From: Bin80 sp965208025 | Lineage (GTDB): Bacteria > Bacteroidota > Rhodothermia > Rhodothermales > Bin80 | Length of the DNA: 64,000 nt | Reading direction: 5' to 3' | Assembly: GCA_965208025.1 (NCBI GenBank) | Contig: OZ242302.1 | Coordinates: 1,550,001-1,614,000 of the forward strand | Part shown: positions 17,091 through 26,464 of the stretch, one piece after another | Layout of the letters: each line of letters starts with the position of its first letter | Numbering within the stretch: position 1 is the stretch's first letter | Notes under the pieces: generated by a model | Told to the model about the DNA's origin: nothing | Databases searched by the model: none | The model's input: only the letters and a program-made list of their open reading frames with translations | Made by a program: the position numbers and the translations under genes

Positions 17091-18238
17091 CACTGTATTG
17101 CCCGAAACATTCGATTCCCACGGATCTGCCCCAACAAGAATGGGTTTCCTGCGCTGTTCCACGAGAAATATACGGCGACCGCTCTTCCGACGACATGATC
17201 CATCGGCACAAAGCCCCAAAAGCGGCTATCTTCGGAGTTATCCCGATTATCCCCCATCACGAAGAAGTAATCCTGAGTGAACGTAAAGGTATCCTGTACT
17301 TGACCATTAATGAGGATATTCTCTCCGTTCACGCGAGCGGTCTGTCGTTCAAATTTAGTAATCACAGGTTGATAGACTGACCAGTTTTCAAGAGTCAGGT
17401 CTACCGTTGTGTCCTTACCTGGAATCACTAATGGAGCATAGTTGTCTGTCGAATTATTCATGTTTCCAGGATACAGTGATAAGCCCTGATTGGCGCTCTG
17501 AGGACGAACCACCGGCTGAACCGTGGTAACATACTCCCACTTGGCAATCTCCGCCGCTGCCTCATCCGTTGCTTGAATTTGTTCAATCGCAGGATTCGTC
17601 GTCAGCAAGACTTCTGAAACCCCCAATTCCTCTAAGCGGAGGCGAGGAAGTTGAATGCGGGGATCCGTTTTATAGACGTACCATGACCGCTGCATGGTAT
17701 CCTTAAATGGGCTATTCGTATCCCTGAAGAGTAATGTATCCTGATTTACATGGACAACCTTATTGACGATTGAGAGCGTATCTCCTGGCATTCCGATGAT
17801 CCGCTTGATATAGAAGGTCTTTCGGTCAATCGGTTTGCCCTCATCCGCCGGCCAGTTGAATACGATCGTATCAAAGCGTTTCGGACTGGAAAATCCAGGC
17901 AATCTTCTCTGTGGAAGTTCCAAATTACGCAGGTAGATCTGAGTAAACGGGATCCCTAACGTGACCGGGGTTCTCATGCCATAATGAAGTTTGGACACCA
18001 CGATATAGTCGCCAACAAGTAAACTCTTTTCCATGGAGGGAGTGGGGATCCGAAAAAGATCAAAGAATACCGTCCGAAGAATGATCATAAAGACGATTGC
18101 GAATGAAATGGCATCCAGCCACTCTCGGATCGGCCCTTTCTTTTTCTTTTTTTCAGGAGCATCGTTGCGTTGCGCTCGCTGGGTCGCTCGCTCAGCACGT
18201 TGTTTCCGCCGCTGTCTCCTATCAGATGATTCAGACAT
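17090..18238 (-). CDS. lepB: Signal peptidase I
   Basis: Membrane-bound Ser/Lys protease that removes signal peptides of exported proteins; 382 residues. After a basic cytosolic N-terminus (rich in Arg/Lys) comes one membrane helix (about 41-60). Box B PTPSMEKSLLVGDYIVVSK carries nucleophile Ser68. Box D FYIKRIIGMPGD carries the general-base Lys near 144. Box E reads VMGDNRDNSEDSRFWG. About 150 residues inserted between boxes D and E make it longer than the E. coli enzyme; such long forms are usual in Bacteroidota relatives. The gene overlaps the upstream unknown gene by eight bases. Confidence 0.95.
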   Translation of the reverse strand: MSESSDRRQRRKQRAERATQRAQRNDAPEKKKKKGPIREWLDAISFAIVFMIILRTVFFDLFRIPTPSMEKSLLVGDYIVVSKLHYGMRTPVTLGIPFTQIYLRNLELPQRRLPGFSSPKRFDTIVFNWPADEGKPIDRKTFYIKRIIGMPGDTLSIVNKVVHVNQDTLLFRDTNSPFKDTMQRSWYVYKTDPRIQLPRLRLEELGVSEVLLTTNPAIEQIQATDEAAAEIAKWEYVTTVQPVVRPQSANQGLSLYPGNMNNSTDNYAPLVIPGKDTTVDLTLENWSVYQPVITKFERQTARVNGENILINGQVQDTFTFTQDYFFVMGDNRDNSEDSRFWGFVPMDHVVGRAVAVYFSWNSAGNPFLLGQIRGNRMFRAIQ

Positions 18239-19067
18239 CCGCTATATCAAGTCTTTTTTGATGGCTCTGTGATAGACGTTGCGTTGGTCGTCCAAATTCA
18301 AAATTTGGCCGATCAACTTTTTGTACAAAATACTCTGTTCCGTTGAATCCCGTCAAGTACCACTTCTCTGTAAGCATGTGGTAATAATAGTCAACATAGG
18401 GAACTGGCTTGATCTGCCCTATGTCAAACGTAAAAAGGGACTGTCGCATACGAAACAGGAGAGATCGAAATCGGTGATCTGTTGCTACGATGATTCCCCG
18501 ATCAAACGGCCCGCGGACATCCATGACGATCATGGGGATTGAGTCATTGACCGTAAGCCAATATTCAAATTGGCTGTTCCCACCCGTAAGAGTTGGATCC
18601 CCTTGGTGAGTTTCAGTGATCGTCTGGGTTGGCGGGCCAAGGAGTCCCTCTAAATGAGCCCGAATTATAGAAGTGTCTATGGTATCTAAAGATGTAAGAT
18701 AATTATTTCCCAGATAAGCCCACTTGGTGTCTTCAAAACGCTCGAACCACTGAGATCTCTCACTTATTGACACGAGACTTGATGAATGGATATCCCCCTG
18801 AAACTCATTTGAATCAGGATCTTTTGGGAGGATTCCCATGGTTTCCTTGATCCAGTGAATCAGTGTATCGCTGGCAACGGGTAGAGGAGCAACGTCGATA
18901 AATGGAACGAATGCACCATTCTCTTGGACATAGGTCTGAAAGGTTAAATGAGCCCGTGCCTCAGCGTATACCAGTCCTAACTCATCCCAGTTCATCTCCA
19001 GGCTTTGGGAACGAGCCTGCAATGCCCCAGCAATGACCAAAAATGTGATCAAGAGCCCCCAACGCAT
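18231..19067 (-). CDS. Secreted protein of unknown function
   Basis: No family recognised. From the ATG at 19067 it has 278 residues, with a signal peptide (GLLITFLVIAGALQARSQS) cleaved near residue 21. The mature part is rich in aromatic and acidic residues and includes FEYWLTVNDSIPMIVMDVRG and VPYVDYYYHMLTEKWYLTG. An upstream alternative start would place a basic, non-signal sequence in front. It lies between lepA (ends five bases upstream of its start) and lepB, so it is probably part of a lepA-orf-lepB operon. A role linked to secretion is only suggested by position. Confidence 0.72.
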   Translation of the reverse strand: MRWGLLITFLVIAGALQARSQSLEMNWDELGLVYAEARAHLTFQTYVQENGAFVPFIDVAPLPVASDTLIHWIKETMGILPKDPDSNEFQGDIHSSSLVSISERSQWFERFEDTKWAYLGNNYLTSLDTIDTSIIRAHLEGLLGPPTQTITETHQGDPTLTGGNSQFEYWLTVNDSIPMIVMDVRGPFDRGIIVATDHRFRSLLFRMRQSLFTFDIGQIKPVPYVDYYYHMLTEKWYLTGFNGTEYFVQKVDRPNFEFGRPTQRLSQSHQKRLDIADV

Positions 19068-19071
19068 CCCG

Positions 19072-20877
19072 TTAATTTTCCATGGAGAGTACAGCAAGAA
19101 ATGCTTCCTGCGGCACCTCAACACTACCGACATGCTTCATCCGTTTTTTTCCCTCTTTCTGCTTTTCCAAAAGTTTACGCTTTCGGGTAATATCGCCTCC
19201 ATAGCACTTGGCGGTCACGTCCTTCCGAACTGCTTTGACGGTCGTCCGCGCAATGACCCGACTCCCAATGGCTGCCTGAATGGCAACCTCAAACATTTGA
19301 CGTGGGATGAGTTCTTTGAGTTTCGCAGTGAGTTTTCGCCCAACTTCGTAGGCTTTACTCCGATGGACAATTGCGCTCAGAGCATCCACAGGATCGCCAT
19401 TGATGAGAACATCAAGCTTAATGAGATCGCTTTGGCGATAACCTGAAAAATCATAGTCAAAGGACGCATAGCCTCGGGAGACACTTTTCAGTTTATCATA
19501 GAAATCAAAGACAATTTCTGCAAGTGGCAATTCGTATTCCAATGTAGCCCGTTCCGTCCCCAAATACGTTTGATTCACAAATTCTCCCCTTCGGTCTGTA
19601 CATAAATTCATGATGTTGCCAATATACTCAGACGGGGAGATGATCTCTGCCTTTACAAACGGTTCCTTGATGTGATCAAGTCTGCCAGTTGAGGGCACCT
19701 TATTTGGGTTTTCAATGATTTCCGTGTTTCCATCGCTCGTCACGATTTCGTACTTCACATTGGGGAGTGTGGTAATGATATCCAGATCAAACTCTCGATC
19801 CAATCGTTCCTGCACAATTTCCATATGAAGGAGGCCCAGAAAGCCAACCCGAAATCCGAAGCCGAGTGCAACCGAAGTTTCCGGCTCGTACTCAATTGCA
19901 GAATCATTCAGTTGTAGGCGTTCCAGAGAGGCGCGAAGGTCTTCAAAGTCTTCGGTGCTCGTAGGATAAACGCCCGAAAATACCATAGGCTTAACCTCTC
20001 TGAACCCTTCAATTGCATCCTCGGCGGGGTGCCTTGCATGAGTGATTGTGTCTCCGACACGGGTATCTCGGACATCTTTGATGGATCCAATCACATAACC
20101 CACATCTCCAGCACGGAGTTCATTGGTGGGTTGCATCCCTAGTCGCAGGACACCAATTTCCTCGGCAAGATACTCTCGTTTGGTCGCCATGAACTGGATC
20201 GGATCCCGTTTCCGAAGTGTCCCCTTAAAAATTCGGACATAGGCGACTGCACCACGGTATTGATTAAAAATAGAATCAAAAATTAGTGCTTGGAGTGGGG
20301 CATCTGGTTGGTCATCTGGAGCAGGAATGCGCTCAATGACCGTCTCCAACAGTTCAGGCACCCCTTCACCAGTTTTTGCACTGATGGTGAGTACATCCTC
20401 AGCCGGTTCACCTATCAGGCTTTCAATGGACATTGCAATTACATCTGGGCGGGCGCCAGGCAGATCTACTTTGTTCAGAACTGGAATAATTTCCAAATCA
20501 TTATCCAATGCCAGATACAGATTGCTGATTGTTTGCGCTTCAATCCCCTGCGCCGCATCCACGACCAGAATTGCTCCCTCACATGCCTTGAGTGCACGAG
20601 ACACTTCATAGGTAAAGTCAACGTGACCTGGAGTATCAATCAGATTCAGGGTATAGGTCAACCCATTTTTGGACGTGTGAGTCATTTGGATGGCGTGGCT
20701 TTTGATCGTAATGCCACGTTCCCGCTCCAAATCCATGGAGTCCAACACTTGATCCTGCATATCGCGCTTCGCAACGGTACCCGTCAACTCTAAAAAACGA
20801 TCCGCAAGGGTACTTTTGCCGTGGTCAATGTGCGCAATGATACAGAAGTTACGGATGCGACTCTTATGTGAAGTCAT
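19072..20877 (-). CDS. lepA: Elongation factor 4
   Basis: Ribosome-associated translational GTPase of 601 residues that back-translocates stalled ribosomes. G1 is AHIDHGKST near residue 17, G3 is DTPGHVDF and G4 is NKVDLPGA. The EF4-specific C-terminus is present: FDYDFSGYRQSDLIKLDVLINGD split across the family's SFDYD and KLDVLING blocks, RKLTAKLKELIPRQMFEV, then KRKLLEKQKEGKKRMKHVG. Length matches the family. It leads a minus-strand run with an unknown secreted protein and lepB, as lepA and lepB are linked in many bacteria. Confidence 0.97.
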   Translation of the reverse strand: MTSHKSRIRNFCIIAHIDHGKSTLADRFLELTGTVAKRDMQDQVLDSMDLERERGITIKSHAIQMTHTSKNGLTYTLNLIDTPGHVDFTYEVSRALKACEGAILVVDAAQGIEAQTISNLYLALDNDLEIIPVLNKVDLPGARPDVIAMSIESLIGEPAEDVLTISAKTGEGVPELLETVIERIPAPDDQPDAPLQALIFDSIFNQYRGAVAYVRIFKGTLRKRDPIQFMATKREYLAEEIGVLRLGMQPTNELRAGDVGYVIGSIKDVRDTRVGDTITHARHPAEDAIEGFREVKPMVFSGVYPTSTEDFEDLRASLERLQLNDSAIEYEPETSVALGFGFRVGFLGLLHMEIVQERLDREFDLDIITTLPNVKYEIVTSDGNTEIIENPNKVPSTGRLDHIKEPFVKAEIISPSEYIGNIMNLCTDRRGEFVNQTYLGTERATLEYELPLAEIVFDFYDKLKSVSRGYASFDYDFSGYRQSDLIKLDVLINGDPVDALSAIVHRSKAYEVGRKLTAKLKELIPRQMFEVAIQAAIGSRVIARTTVKAVRKDVTAKCYGGDITRKRKLLEKQKEGKKRMKHVGSVEVPQEAFLAVLSMEN

Positions 20878-20933
20878 ATGATTGATTCGGTTCTATCTAC
20901 AAGATTTGTGACAGAACAACCCTTGAACACAAG

Positions 20934-21017
20934 TGCCCTGGAGAGGACTCGAACCTCCACGCCCGTTGGGGCACAGCATCCTGAATGCTGCGCGTCTACC
21001 AGTTCCGCCACCAGGGC
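20934..21017 (-). tRNA. tRNA-Leu (CAG)
   Basis: Minus-strand cloverleaf with acceptor GCCCTGG pairing to CCAGGGC, a long variable arm typical of leucine tRNAs (TGCCCCAACGGGCG), and anticodon loop TTCAGGA giving CAG. The T loop is TTCGAGT. Discriminator A73. The 3' CCA is not encoded. Confidence 0.95.
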
Positions 21018-21105
21018 CAATCGCCTGATACCATTTTGTAGGTCAAAGTTTCCATGATGCCCCCAACTGGAACATGATGGGAGAATAGTTGTTAGGGACG
21101 GGCTT

Positions 21106-21177
21106 TCCTCGGTAGCTCAATGGTAGAGCATGCGGCTGTTAACCGCAGGGTTGTAGGTTCGAGTCCTACCCGGGGAG
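21106..21177 (+). tRNA. tRNA-Asn (GUU)
   Basis: Acceptor TCCTCGG (21106-21112) pairs with CCGGGGA (21170-21176) with one G.U pair. The anticodon loop CTGTTAA gives GTT. The T arm is GTAGG-TTCGAGT-CCTAC. Discriminator G73 as expected for asparagine; CCA not encoded. Confidence 0.95.
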
Positions 21178-21671
21178 CACCTACCTTGTTGGTTGATTAA
21201 CTCTCAGATATTCGTCTGTGTTGAGTTTCGTTTTCAATTTGGGCTTTGGCGTCGTTTTGGAATCTCCCTGAGTTAATGGGTGTACTGTTTCTGATTCTCC
21301 TCCGATAGAAATAACTTCCATGGAGTATTCCATGTGTGAGAAGAAATATCTTCCTCTGGATTAGGGTTCATAACCACTCCACACACCTAGCACTTTTTCA
21401 TCATCGCAGATCCTATTTTTTGGATGGAAGTACCTTGACTATTGAGGTTACTTGACCCACTTCGTCAGATTTGATCCAATATACAGTATCTTACAGTCGA
21501 CGATACGGCGATCACGATTGCCATCTGAATTGAAATTTCCTGACCATTTATTACATTATTGTACGTTAAATCTAGCAGTGAAATTCATGCGTTTGATCTT
21601 CATTGATCCTCACTGTGTTTGCACTTCCAGAATAAATCTAACATTCTTATTTTTGAATCAATTCTTTAGAT
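21178..21671. other. Spacer without recognisable gene
   Basis: About 490 bases between tRNA-Asn and the AlbA_2 gene. No convincing reading frame, repeat or strong hairpin was found. It becomes distinctly AT-rich over the last 100 bases, where the promoter of the next gene is expected. Confidence 0.4.
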
Positions 21672-23231
21672 TTGGCTAATAATCATTTTGACGTAAGAAA
21701 CGTGAACCAAGATCAACTTTCTTCACTGATTAGCTTGGGCGAGGGGCCTACGCTGGAGTTTAAGCACTCTCCATCGTCCAATCTTGGATGTGAACTCTGC
21801 GCATTTGCCAATTCTTCTGGTGAAAAGATTCTTCTGGGGGTCGCAGATGATGGTAGCATTGTTGGCATACCCGAAAGTAATCGTCTTATATCAAAAATTC
21901 AATCTATTGCCCACTCCGCAGAGCCCCGTATCAACATCGAAATTCAACGCATCGGAACCATTCTATGCGTGAACATTCCTGTTCAGCAGGGAAAACCGTT
22001 TTCGTTTGGAAGCAAATTTTATATCCGAAGTGGTCCGAATACCCAGCGAATGTCACGCGATGAAGTTGTGGACATTATTGATAAGGAAGGGCTTATTCAC
22101 TTTGACAGGAGCCCATGCTACGAATATTCTCTTGATAGAGATCTGGATGATGAAACTTGGACTCTTTTTAGAAATCGTGCCAAGATTCCTGTTGAAATGG
22201 CGCCGATTTCTGCCTTGCGTAACCTACTGCTGATCAACAATGATGAACAGATTACCAATGCTGCGGCATGGTTATTGGCTCGAGACATCCGAAAATTCCA
22301 TACTAGCGCAGATGTCTCCTGCGGCTTATTCATGGGCACTGACAAAGTTCGAATCCTTGACCGCCGCGACTTTCACGGAGATATCTACTCCATGATTGAT
22401 GAGACGATGAACTGGATTCTATCCAAGTTAAATATAGAGTTTGTCATTGAAGCGTTACAGCGTGAAGAAATACCCGAACTTCCAGCACAAGCCATTCGGG
22501 AGGCTGTCGTCAATGCTTTTGCTCACCGCAACTACCGGTCTACTGCGAACATCCAAATATACCTGTTCTCTGACCGACTGGAAATCGTCAGCCCCGGAGG
22601 ACTTCCTGCTGGCATGACTGAAGCAGAGTTAGGTATTAAAAGTATTCCACGTAATCCTCTACTATTTAATCTCTTATATCGAATGGATGCGGTGGAACAT
22701 ATTGGGTCTGGTATCAGGCGCATTCGTTCTCTTTGCAAAGAGCATGGTGTTGCGGATCCTATCATTCGTGTGTCTGAAGACTGGTTCACCACAACCTTCC
22801 TACGTTCAACAAAATCAAGTGAACGCATCAAAAATATCCCGTCTGAGGAGGGAATATTTCAAACAGGGACCAAGTCGGGACTAAGTCAAGACCAAACAGG
22901 GACCAAGTTGGGGCTAAGTCAAGACCAAACAGGGACCAAGTTGGGGCTAAGTCAAGACCAAACAGGGACCAAGTTGGGGCTAAGTCAAGACCATGTTGAA
23001 CTTATTCAGAATTGTGAAAATCCAAAAACTGCAGAAAATCTGATGCGGTTGGTTCAAAGGAAAAATCGTAGTAAGTTTCGTGAGAAGGTGCTCAACCCAC
23101 TCATTAAATCAGGACTACTGGAAATGACAATCCCCGACAAACCGCGAAGTAGACACCAGAAATATCAACTGACAAAGGCTGGAAAAACGCTCCACGCAAA
23201 TCTGAAAAATAAATTACTCTCTAACGATTGA
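21672..23231 (+). CDS. AlbA_2/Schlafen-type ATP-binding protein with 11-residue repeats
   Basis: Protein of 519 residues of the group often annotated 'ATP-binding protein' or RecG-like regulator. The N-terminal AlbA_2 domain (about 1-130) has LISLGEGPTLEFKHS, GCELCAFANSSGEKILLGV and the SNRLISKI region. A HATPase_c_4 domain (about 260-370) has AIREAVVNAFAHRNY, SDRLEIVSPGGLPAGM, IPRNPLLFNLLYRM and HIGSGIRRI. Then come four GTKLGLSQDQT-type repeats and a C-terminal winged-helix region (about 440-519). Suggested roles in the family are nucleic-acid binding and transcription control or defence; none is shown here. The start is uncertain: TTG at 21672 is the only upstream choice. Confidence 0.8.
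   Translation: MANNHFDVRNVNQDQLSSLISLGEGPTLEFKHSPSSNLGCELCAFANSSGEKILLGVADDGSIVGIPESNRLISKIQSIAHSAEPRINIEIQRIGTILCVNIPVQQGKPFSFGSKFYIRSGPNTQRMSRDEVVDIIDKEGLIHFDRSPCYEYSLDRDLDDETWTLFRNRAKIPVEMAPISALRNLLLINNDEQITNAAAWLLARDIRKFHTSADVSCGLFMGTDKVRILDRRDFHGDIYSMIDETMNWILSKLNIEFVIEALQREEIPELPAQAIREAVVNAFAHRNYRSTANIQIYLFSDRLEIVSPGGLPAGMTEAELGIKSIPRNPLLFNLLYRMDAVEHIGSGIRRIRSLCKEHGVADPIIRVSEDWFTTTFLRSTKSSERIKNIPSEEGIFQTGTKSGLSQDQTGTKLGLSQDQTGTKLGLSQDQTGTKLGLSQDHVELIQNCENPKTAENLMRLVQRKNRSKFREKVLNPLIKSGLLEMTIPDKPRSRHQKYQLTKAGKTLHANLKNKLLSND
22861..22992 (+). repeat. Four tandem 33-bp repeats inside the AlbA_2 gene
   Basis: Four head-to-tail 33-bp units begin at 22861, 22894, 22927 and 22960. Units 2-4 are identical and unit 1 differs by two bases. 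Each encodes 11 residues with the pattern TGTK-GLSQDQ. As the unit is a multiple of three, copy-number change keeps the frame; the repeat lies in the linker between the ATPase-like domain and the winged helix. Confidence 0.95.
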
Positions 23232-23302
23232 TAGAATTAAGCGAGAATCATACCAAGTCTCTCGTTCTGCAAATTTATCGCTCACTCCAGTTCCCATCAC
23301 TC

Positions 23303-24652
23303 ATGATCCCTCTCCTTATTCTTCTACTCGGCATTACCATTGTCGTTGGTATGATTGTCGGCCTGAGAATCAACGCTTTTGTGGCGCTGATCACAGCGGC
23401 GATTGTCATCAGTATCCTCTCGCCCGGCGAATGGTCCATTAAAATAGCACGCGTGGCCACCTCATTTGGTTCAACCGCAGGAAGTATAGGGATCGTGATT
23501 GCCATGGCTGCCGTCATTGGTGTAACCATGATGAGTAGTGGCGCGGCTGATCGTGTCGTACAAGCCTTTATCCGATTCTTGGGCAAAGAACGAGGGAGCC
23601 CAGCCCTCGCTGCGAGCGGCTTTGTACTCTCTGTCCCCGTATTCTTTGACACTGTCTTTTACCTTCTGATTCCCTTGGCCCGTTCAATGTTTTCGCAGAC
23701 GGGGAAGGATTACCTTAAATATGTCATTGCCATTGCTGCCGGGGCAGCAGCAACACATGCTCTGGTTCCACCTACCCCTGGCCCACTGGTCATTGCAGAA
23801 AATCTGAATGTAGATCTAGGTACAATGATTCTCATTGGCGCACTTGTAGCGCTTCCTGCCACCACACTCGGACTCTTCTATGCTAGCTGGCTGAATCGGA
23901 AAATGCCTGTACCCATGCGAGATGTCCCAGGCACTGAATCAAGTGAATCTGAACTGGGCCAACTCCCAGGTTTAGGGGTTTCGGTGCTACCGATCGTACT
24001 CCCAATTCTGTTTATCGCCGGCAAAACAGTTTTTCTTCCTTTCGTAGATCATGATGCACCTCTTGCTCGGTGGATCTATGTGATTGGAGATGCCAATATG
24101 GCGCTATTAATCGCTGCGATCGCTTCCACCGCACTCTACATCTATATGCGGCGACCAACTCGTAAACGTCTCAGCAAGGTCATTGAGCAATCCCTTATGA
24201 GTGGTGGGTTAATCATTCTCATTACTGCTGCTGGCGGAACATTTGGTGCAATGCTCAAAGAAGCCCAGATTGGTCCTGCGATCAGTGGCCTCTTTGAAGG
24301 AATTTCTGGCTCAGCAGGGATCGGTATGCTTATCCTTGGCTTCGGAATTGCTAGCCTTCTCAAATTCGCACAAGGCTCTTCTACCGTGGCAATGATCACC
24401 GCCTCAGCCATGCTTGCTGCAATGATCACGCCCGACAGTTTGAATTTTAATATTGTCTACCTTGGTACGGCCATTGGGGGCGGTTCTCTCGTAGGATCCT
24501 GGATGAATGACAGTGGTTTTTGGATCTACTCTAAGATGAGTGGTCTCACTGAGGTGGAAACGCTGAAATCCTGGTCTGTACTGCTCATTATACTTGGAAC
24601 AACTGCCGGGATTATTTCTGTCATTCTATCTATCGTCCTACCACTTGTCTAA
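23303..24652 (+). CDS. GntP-family permease (gluconate-type)
   Basis: Inner-membrane proton symporter of 449 residues for gluconate or a related sugar acid. Many hydrophobic segments are visible, from MIPLLILLLGITIVVGMIV onward. Family features include RINAFVALITAAIVISIL, GSTAGSIGIVIAMAAVIG, VPPTPGPLVIAENL, and near the end FAQGSSTVAMITASAMLA followed by GSLVGSWMNDSGFWIYSKMSG. I chose the ATG at 23303, which starts at the first helix; the frame extends upstream to a TTG overlapping the previous stop. Seven bases separate it from ilvD, so permease and dehydratase are cotranscribed. Confidence 0.9.
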   Translation: MIPLLILLLGITIVVGMIVGLRINAFVALITAAIVISILSPGEWSIKIARVATSFGSTAGSIGIVIAMAAVIGVTMMSSGAADRVVQAFIRFLGKERGSPALAASGFVLSVPVFFDTVFYLLIPLARSMFSQTGKDYLKYVIAIAAGAAATHALVPPTPGPLVIAENLNVDLGTMILIGALVALPATTLGLFYASWLNRKMPVPMRDVPGTESSESELGQLPGLGVSVLPIVLPILFIAGKTVFLPFVDHDAPLARWIYVIGDANMALLIAAIASTALYIYMRRPTRKRLSKVIEQSLMSGGLIILITAAGGTFGAMLKEAQIGPAISGLFEGISGSAGIGMLILGFGIASLLKFAQGSSTVAMITASAMLAAMITPDSLNFNIVYLGTAIGGGSLVGSWMNDSGFWIYSKMSGLTEVETLKSWSVLLIILGTTAGIISVILSIVLPLV

Positions 24653-24659
24653 TCAATTG

Positions 24660-26339
24660 ATGAACCGATACAGTAAACAGGTTACGCAAAATCCTTTGCA
24701 GGCTGGCGCCCGCGCAATGCTACATGCAGTCGGCCTCACGGAGGAAGACTTGAATAAACCTCAGGTGGGCATTGTGAGCATGGGCTGGGAGGGGAATCCC
24801 TGTAATATGCATCTGAATGATCTTGCCCGAAATATTAAAGCAAGTATCCTGTCTAAGGATCTGATTGGACTAATCTATCACACGATTGGTGTGAGCGATG
24901 GGATTTCCATGGGATCCTCTGGAATGCGATTTTCTCTTCCTTCACGAGATCTGATTGCTGAATCCATTGAGACCGTCGCATCTGCGCAGTGGTACGATGC
25001 GGTTGTAGCAGTGGCTGGCTGCGATAAAAACATGCCAGGCTCCATCATGGCGCTGGCTCGACTGAACCGCCCGGGATTGATGGTTTATGGGGGCACAATC
25101 AAACCGGGGTGTTGGAAAAACCAACCCATTGATATTGTATCTGCTTTTGAAGCAGCAGGACAGCATGCGACTGGCTCAATCACAGATCAGGATTTTCAGG
25201 AGATTACCAGAAATGCTTGCCCAGGGGCAGGTGCCTGTGGAGGAATGTATACGGCGAATACAATGGCTTCTGCAATTGAAGCCTTGGGAATGTCTCTCCC
25301 TTTTGACTCCTCCTATCCTGCGGTAAGTCCAGAAAAACAGGACGAAACCAGACAAATTGGAGAGGTCATCTACCAACTTCTGGAAAAAGATCTAAAACCT
25401 AAGGATATTCTCACCCGCGAAGCATTTGAGAATGCACTTCGGATTGTAATTGTACTTGGAGGGTCCACGAATGCAGCGCTACACCTCATTGCTATGGCTA
25501 AAGCTGCCCAAGTCCCACTCACACTGGATGATTTTCAGACCATAAGTGAGTCTACTCCCCTCCTTGCTGATCTCAAACCGAGCGGACGTTACGTCATGGA
25601 AGACCTCTACAACATTGGAGGTGTTCCTGCCGTCATGAAAATGCTCCTCAACCATGATCTTCTTCATGGAGACTGTATGACCATCACTGGACGTAGTCTG
25701 GCAGAAAACCTAGCAGAAGTTCCGAACTTGACTTCTGGACAAGATGTCATCCATTCGCTGGAAGATCCGATTAAACCCACTGGACATCTACAAATTCTCT
25801 ATGGCAATCTTGCCCAAGGGGGAGCAGTTGCCAAGATTACAGGCAAAGAAGGTGAACGATTCAGTGGGATTGCCCGTGTGTTTGATAGTGAAGAAGAGGC
25901 CATGGATTCTATCCTTGGAGGAAAAATTCGCGCTGGGGAGGTACTTGTGATTCGGTACTGTGGGCCAAAAGGAGGACCAGGGATGCCCGAAATGCTCCGC
26001 CCTACAGGTGCAATCATGGGAGCAGGTCTTGGCACTGATGTTGCGCTCATTACTGATGGTCGCTTTTCCGGGGGCACGCATGGATTCGTCGTGGGACATA
26101 TTACACCAGAAGCTCAGGTGGGGGGTACGATCGCTCTGGTGGAAAATGGTGATTCAATCACCATTGATGCAGCTAATCATGAACTGACGTTGGACGTAGA
26201 TGAATCCGAGCTCATGCGTCGCCAAAGGAAGTGGACCGCCCCGCCATTAAAGGCAAAGGAAGGCGTTTTGCTGAGATACGCCCACACGGTTTCCTCTGCC
26301 AGCGATGGCTGCGTGACCGATGCATTTCCTGTCAACTGA
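24660..26339 (+). CDS. ilvD: Dihydroxy-acid dehydratase / sugar-acid dehydratase (IlvD/Edd family)
   Basis: Fe-S dehydratase of 559 residues. IlvD makes 2-keto acids from dihydroxy acids in branched-chain amino-acid synthesis, and close relatives dehydrate sugar acids. Cluster-binding cysteines are in GNPCNMHL near residue 45, AGCDKNMPGS near 120 and GACGGMYTANTM near 192. VSDGISMGSSGMRFSLPSR and GRFSGGTHGFVVGHITPEA are typical. Length matches short IlvD enzymes. No other branched-chain genes are nearby. Its pairing with a GntP permease makes a gluconate- or aldonate-type substrate possible, so the symbol is tentative. Confidence 0.85.
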   Translation: MNRYSKQVTQNPLQAGARAMLHAVGLTEEDLNKPQVGIVSMGWEGNPCNMHLNDLARNIKASILSKDLIGLIYHTIGVSDGISMGSSGMRFSLPSRDLIAESIETVASAQWYDAVVAVAGCDKNMPGSIMALARLNRPGLMVYGGTIKPGCWKNQPIDIVSAFEAAGQHATGSITDQDFQEITRNACPGAGACGGMYTANTMASAIEALGMSLPFDSSYPAVSPEKQDETRQIGEVIYQLLEKDLKPKDILTREAFENALRIVIVLGGSTNAALHLIAMAKAAQVPLTLDDFQTISESTPLLADLKPSGRYVMEDLYNIGGVPAVMKMLLNHDLLHGDCMTITGRSLAENLAEVPNLTSGQDVIHSLEDPIKPTGHLQILYGNLAQGGAVAKITGKEGERFSGIARVFDSEEEAMDSILGGKIRAGEVLVIRYCGPKGGPGMPEMLRPTGAIMGAGLGTDVALITDGRFSGGTHGFVVGHITPEAQVGGTIALVENGDSITIDAANHELTLDVDESELMRRQRKWTAPPLKAKEGVLLRYAHTVSSASDGCVTDAFPVN

Positions 26340-26464
26340 ACGGCCTGATCTCTACGAAGTCTCTGATTCTTTTGATCAAAAAGTTGTATCCCTAATTTTC
26401 CCGAGAACGGCCCTCCATTCGTGATGGGAGAACTCTTCAACGGGTAGGTGGCGTTCCTACCGAT

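Noticed and set aside
22861..22992. Possible CRISPR array
   Set aside because: The 33-bp units are directly adjacent with no spacers and encode in-frame protein repeats in the AlbA_2 gene.
26441..26461. Hairpin GGTAGG/CCTACC between ilvD and the HAD gene
   Set aside because: Only a 6-bp stem with no T tract; too weak to call a terminator.
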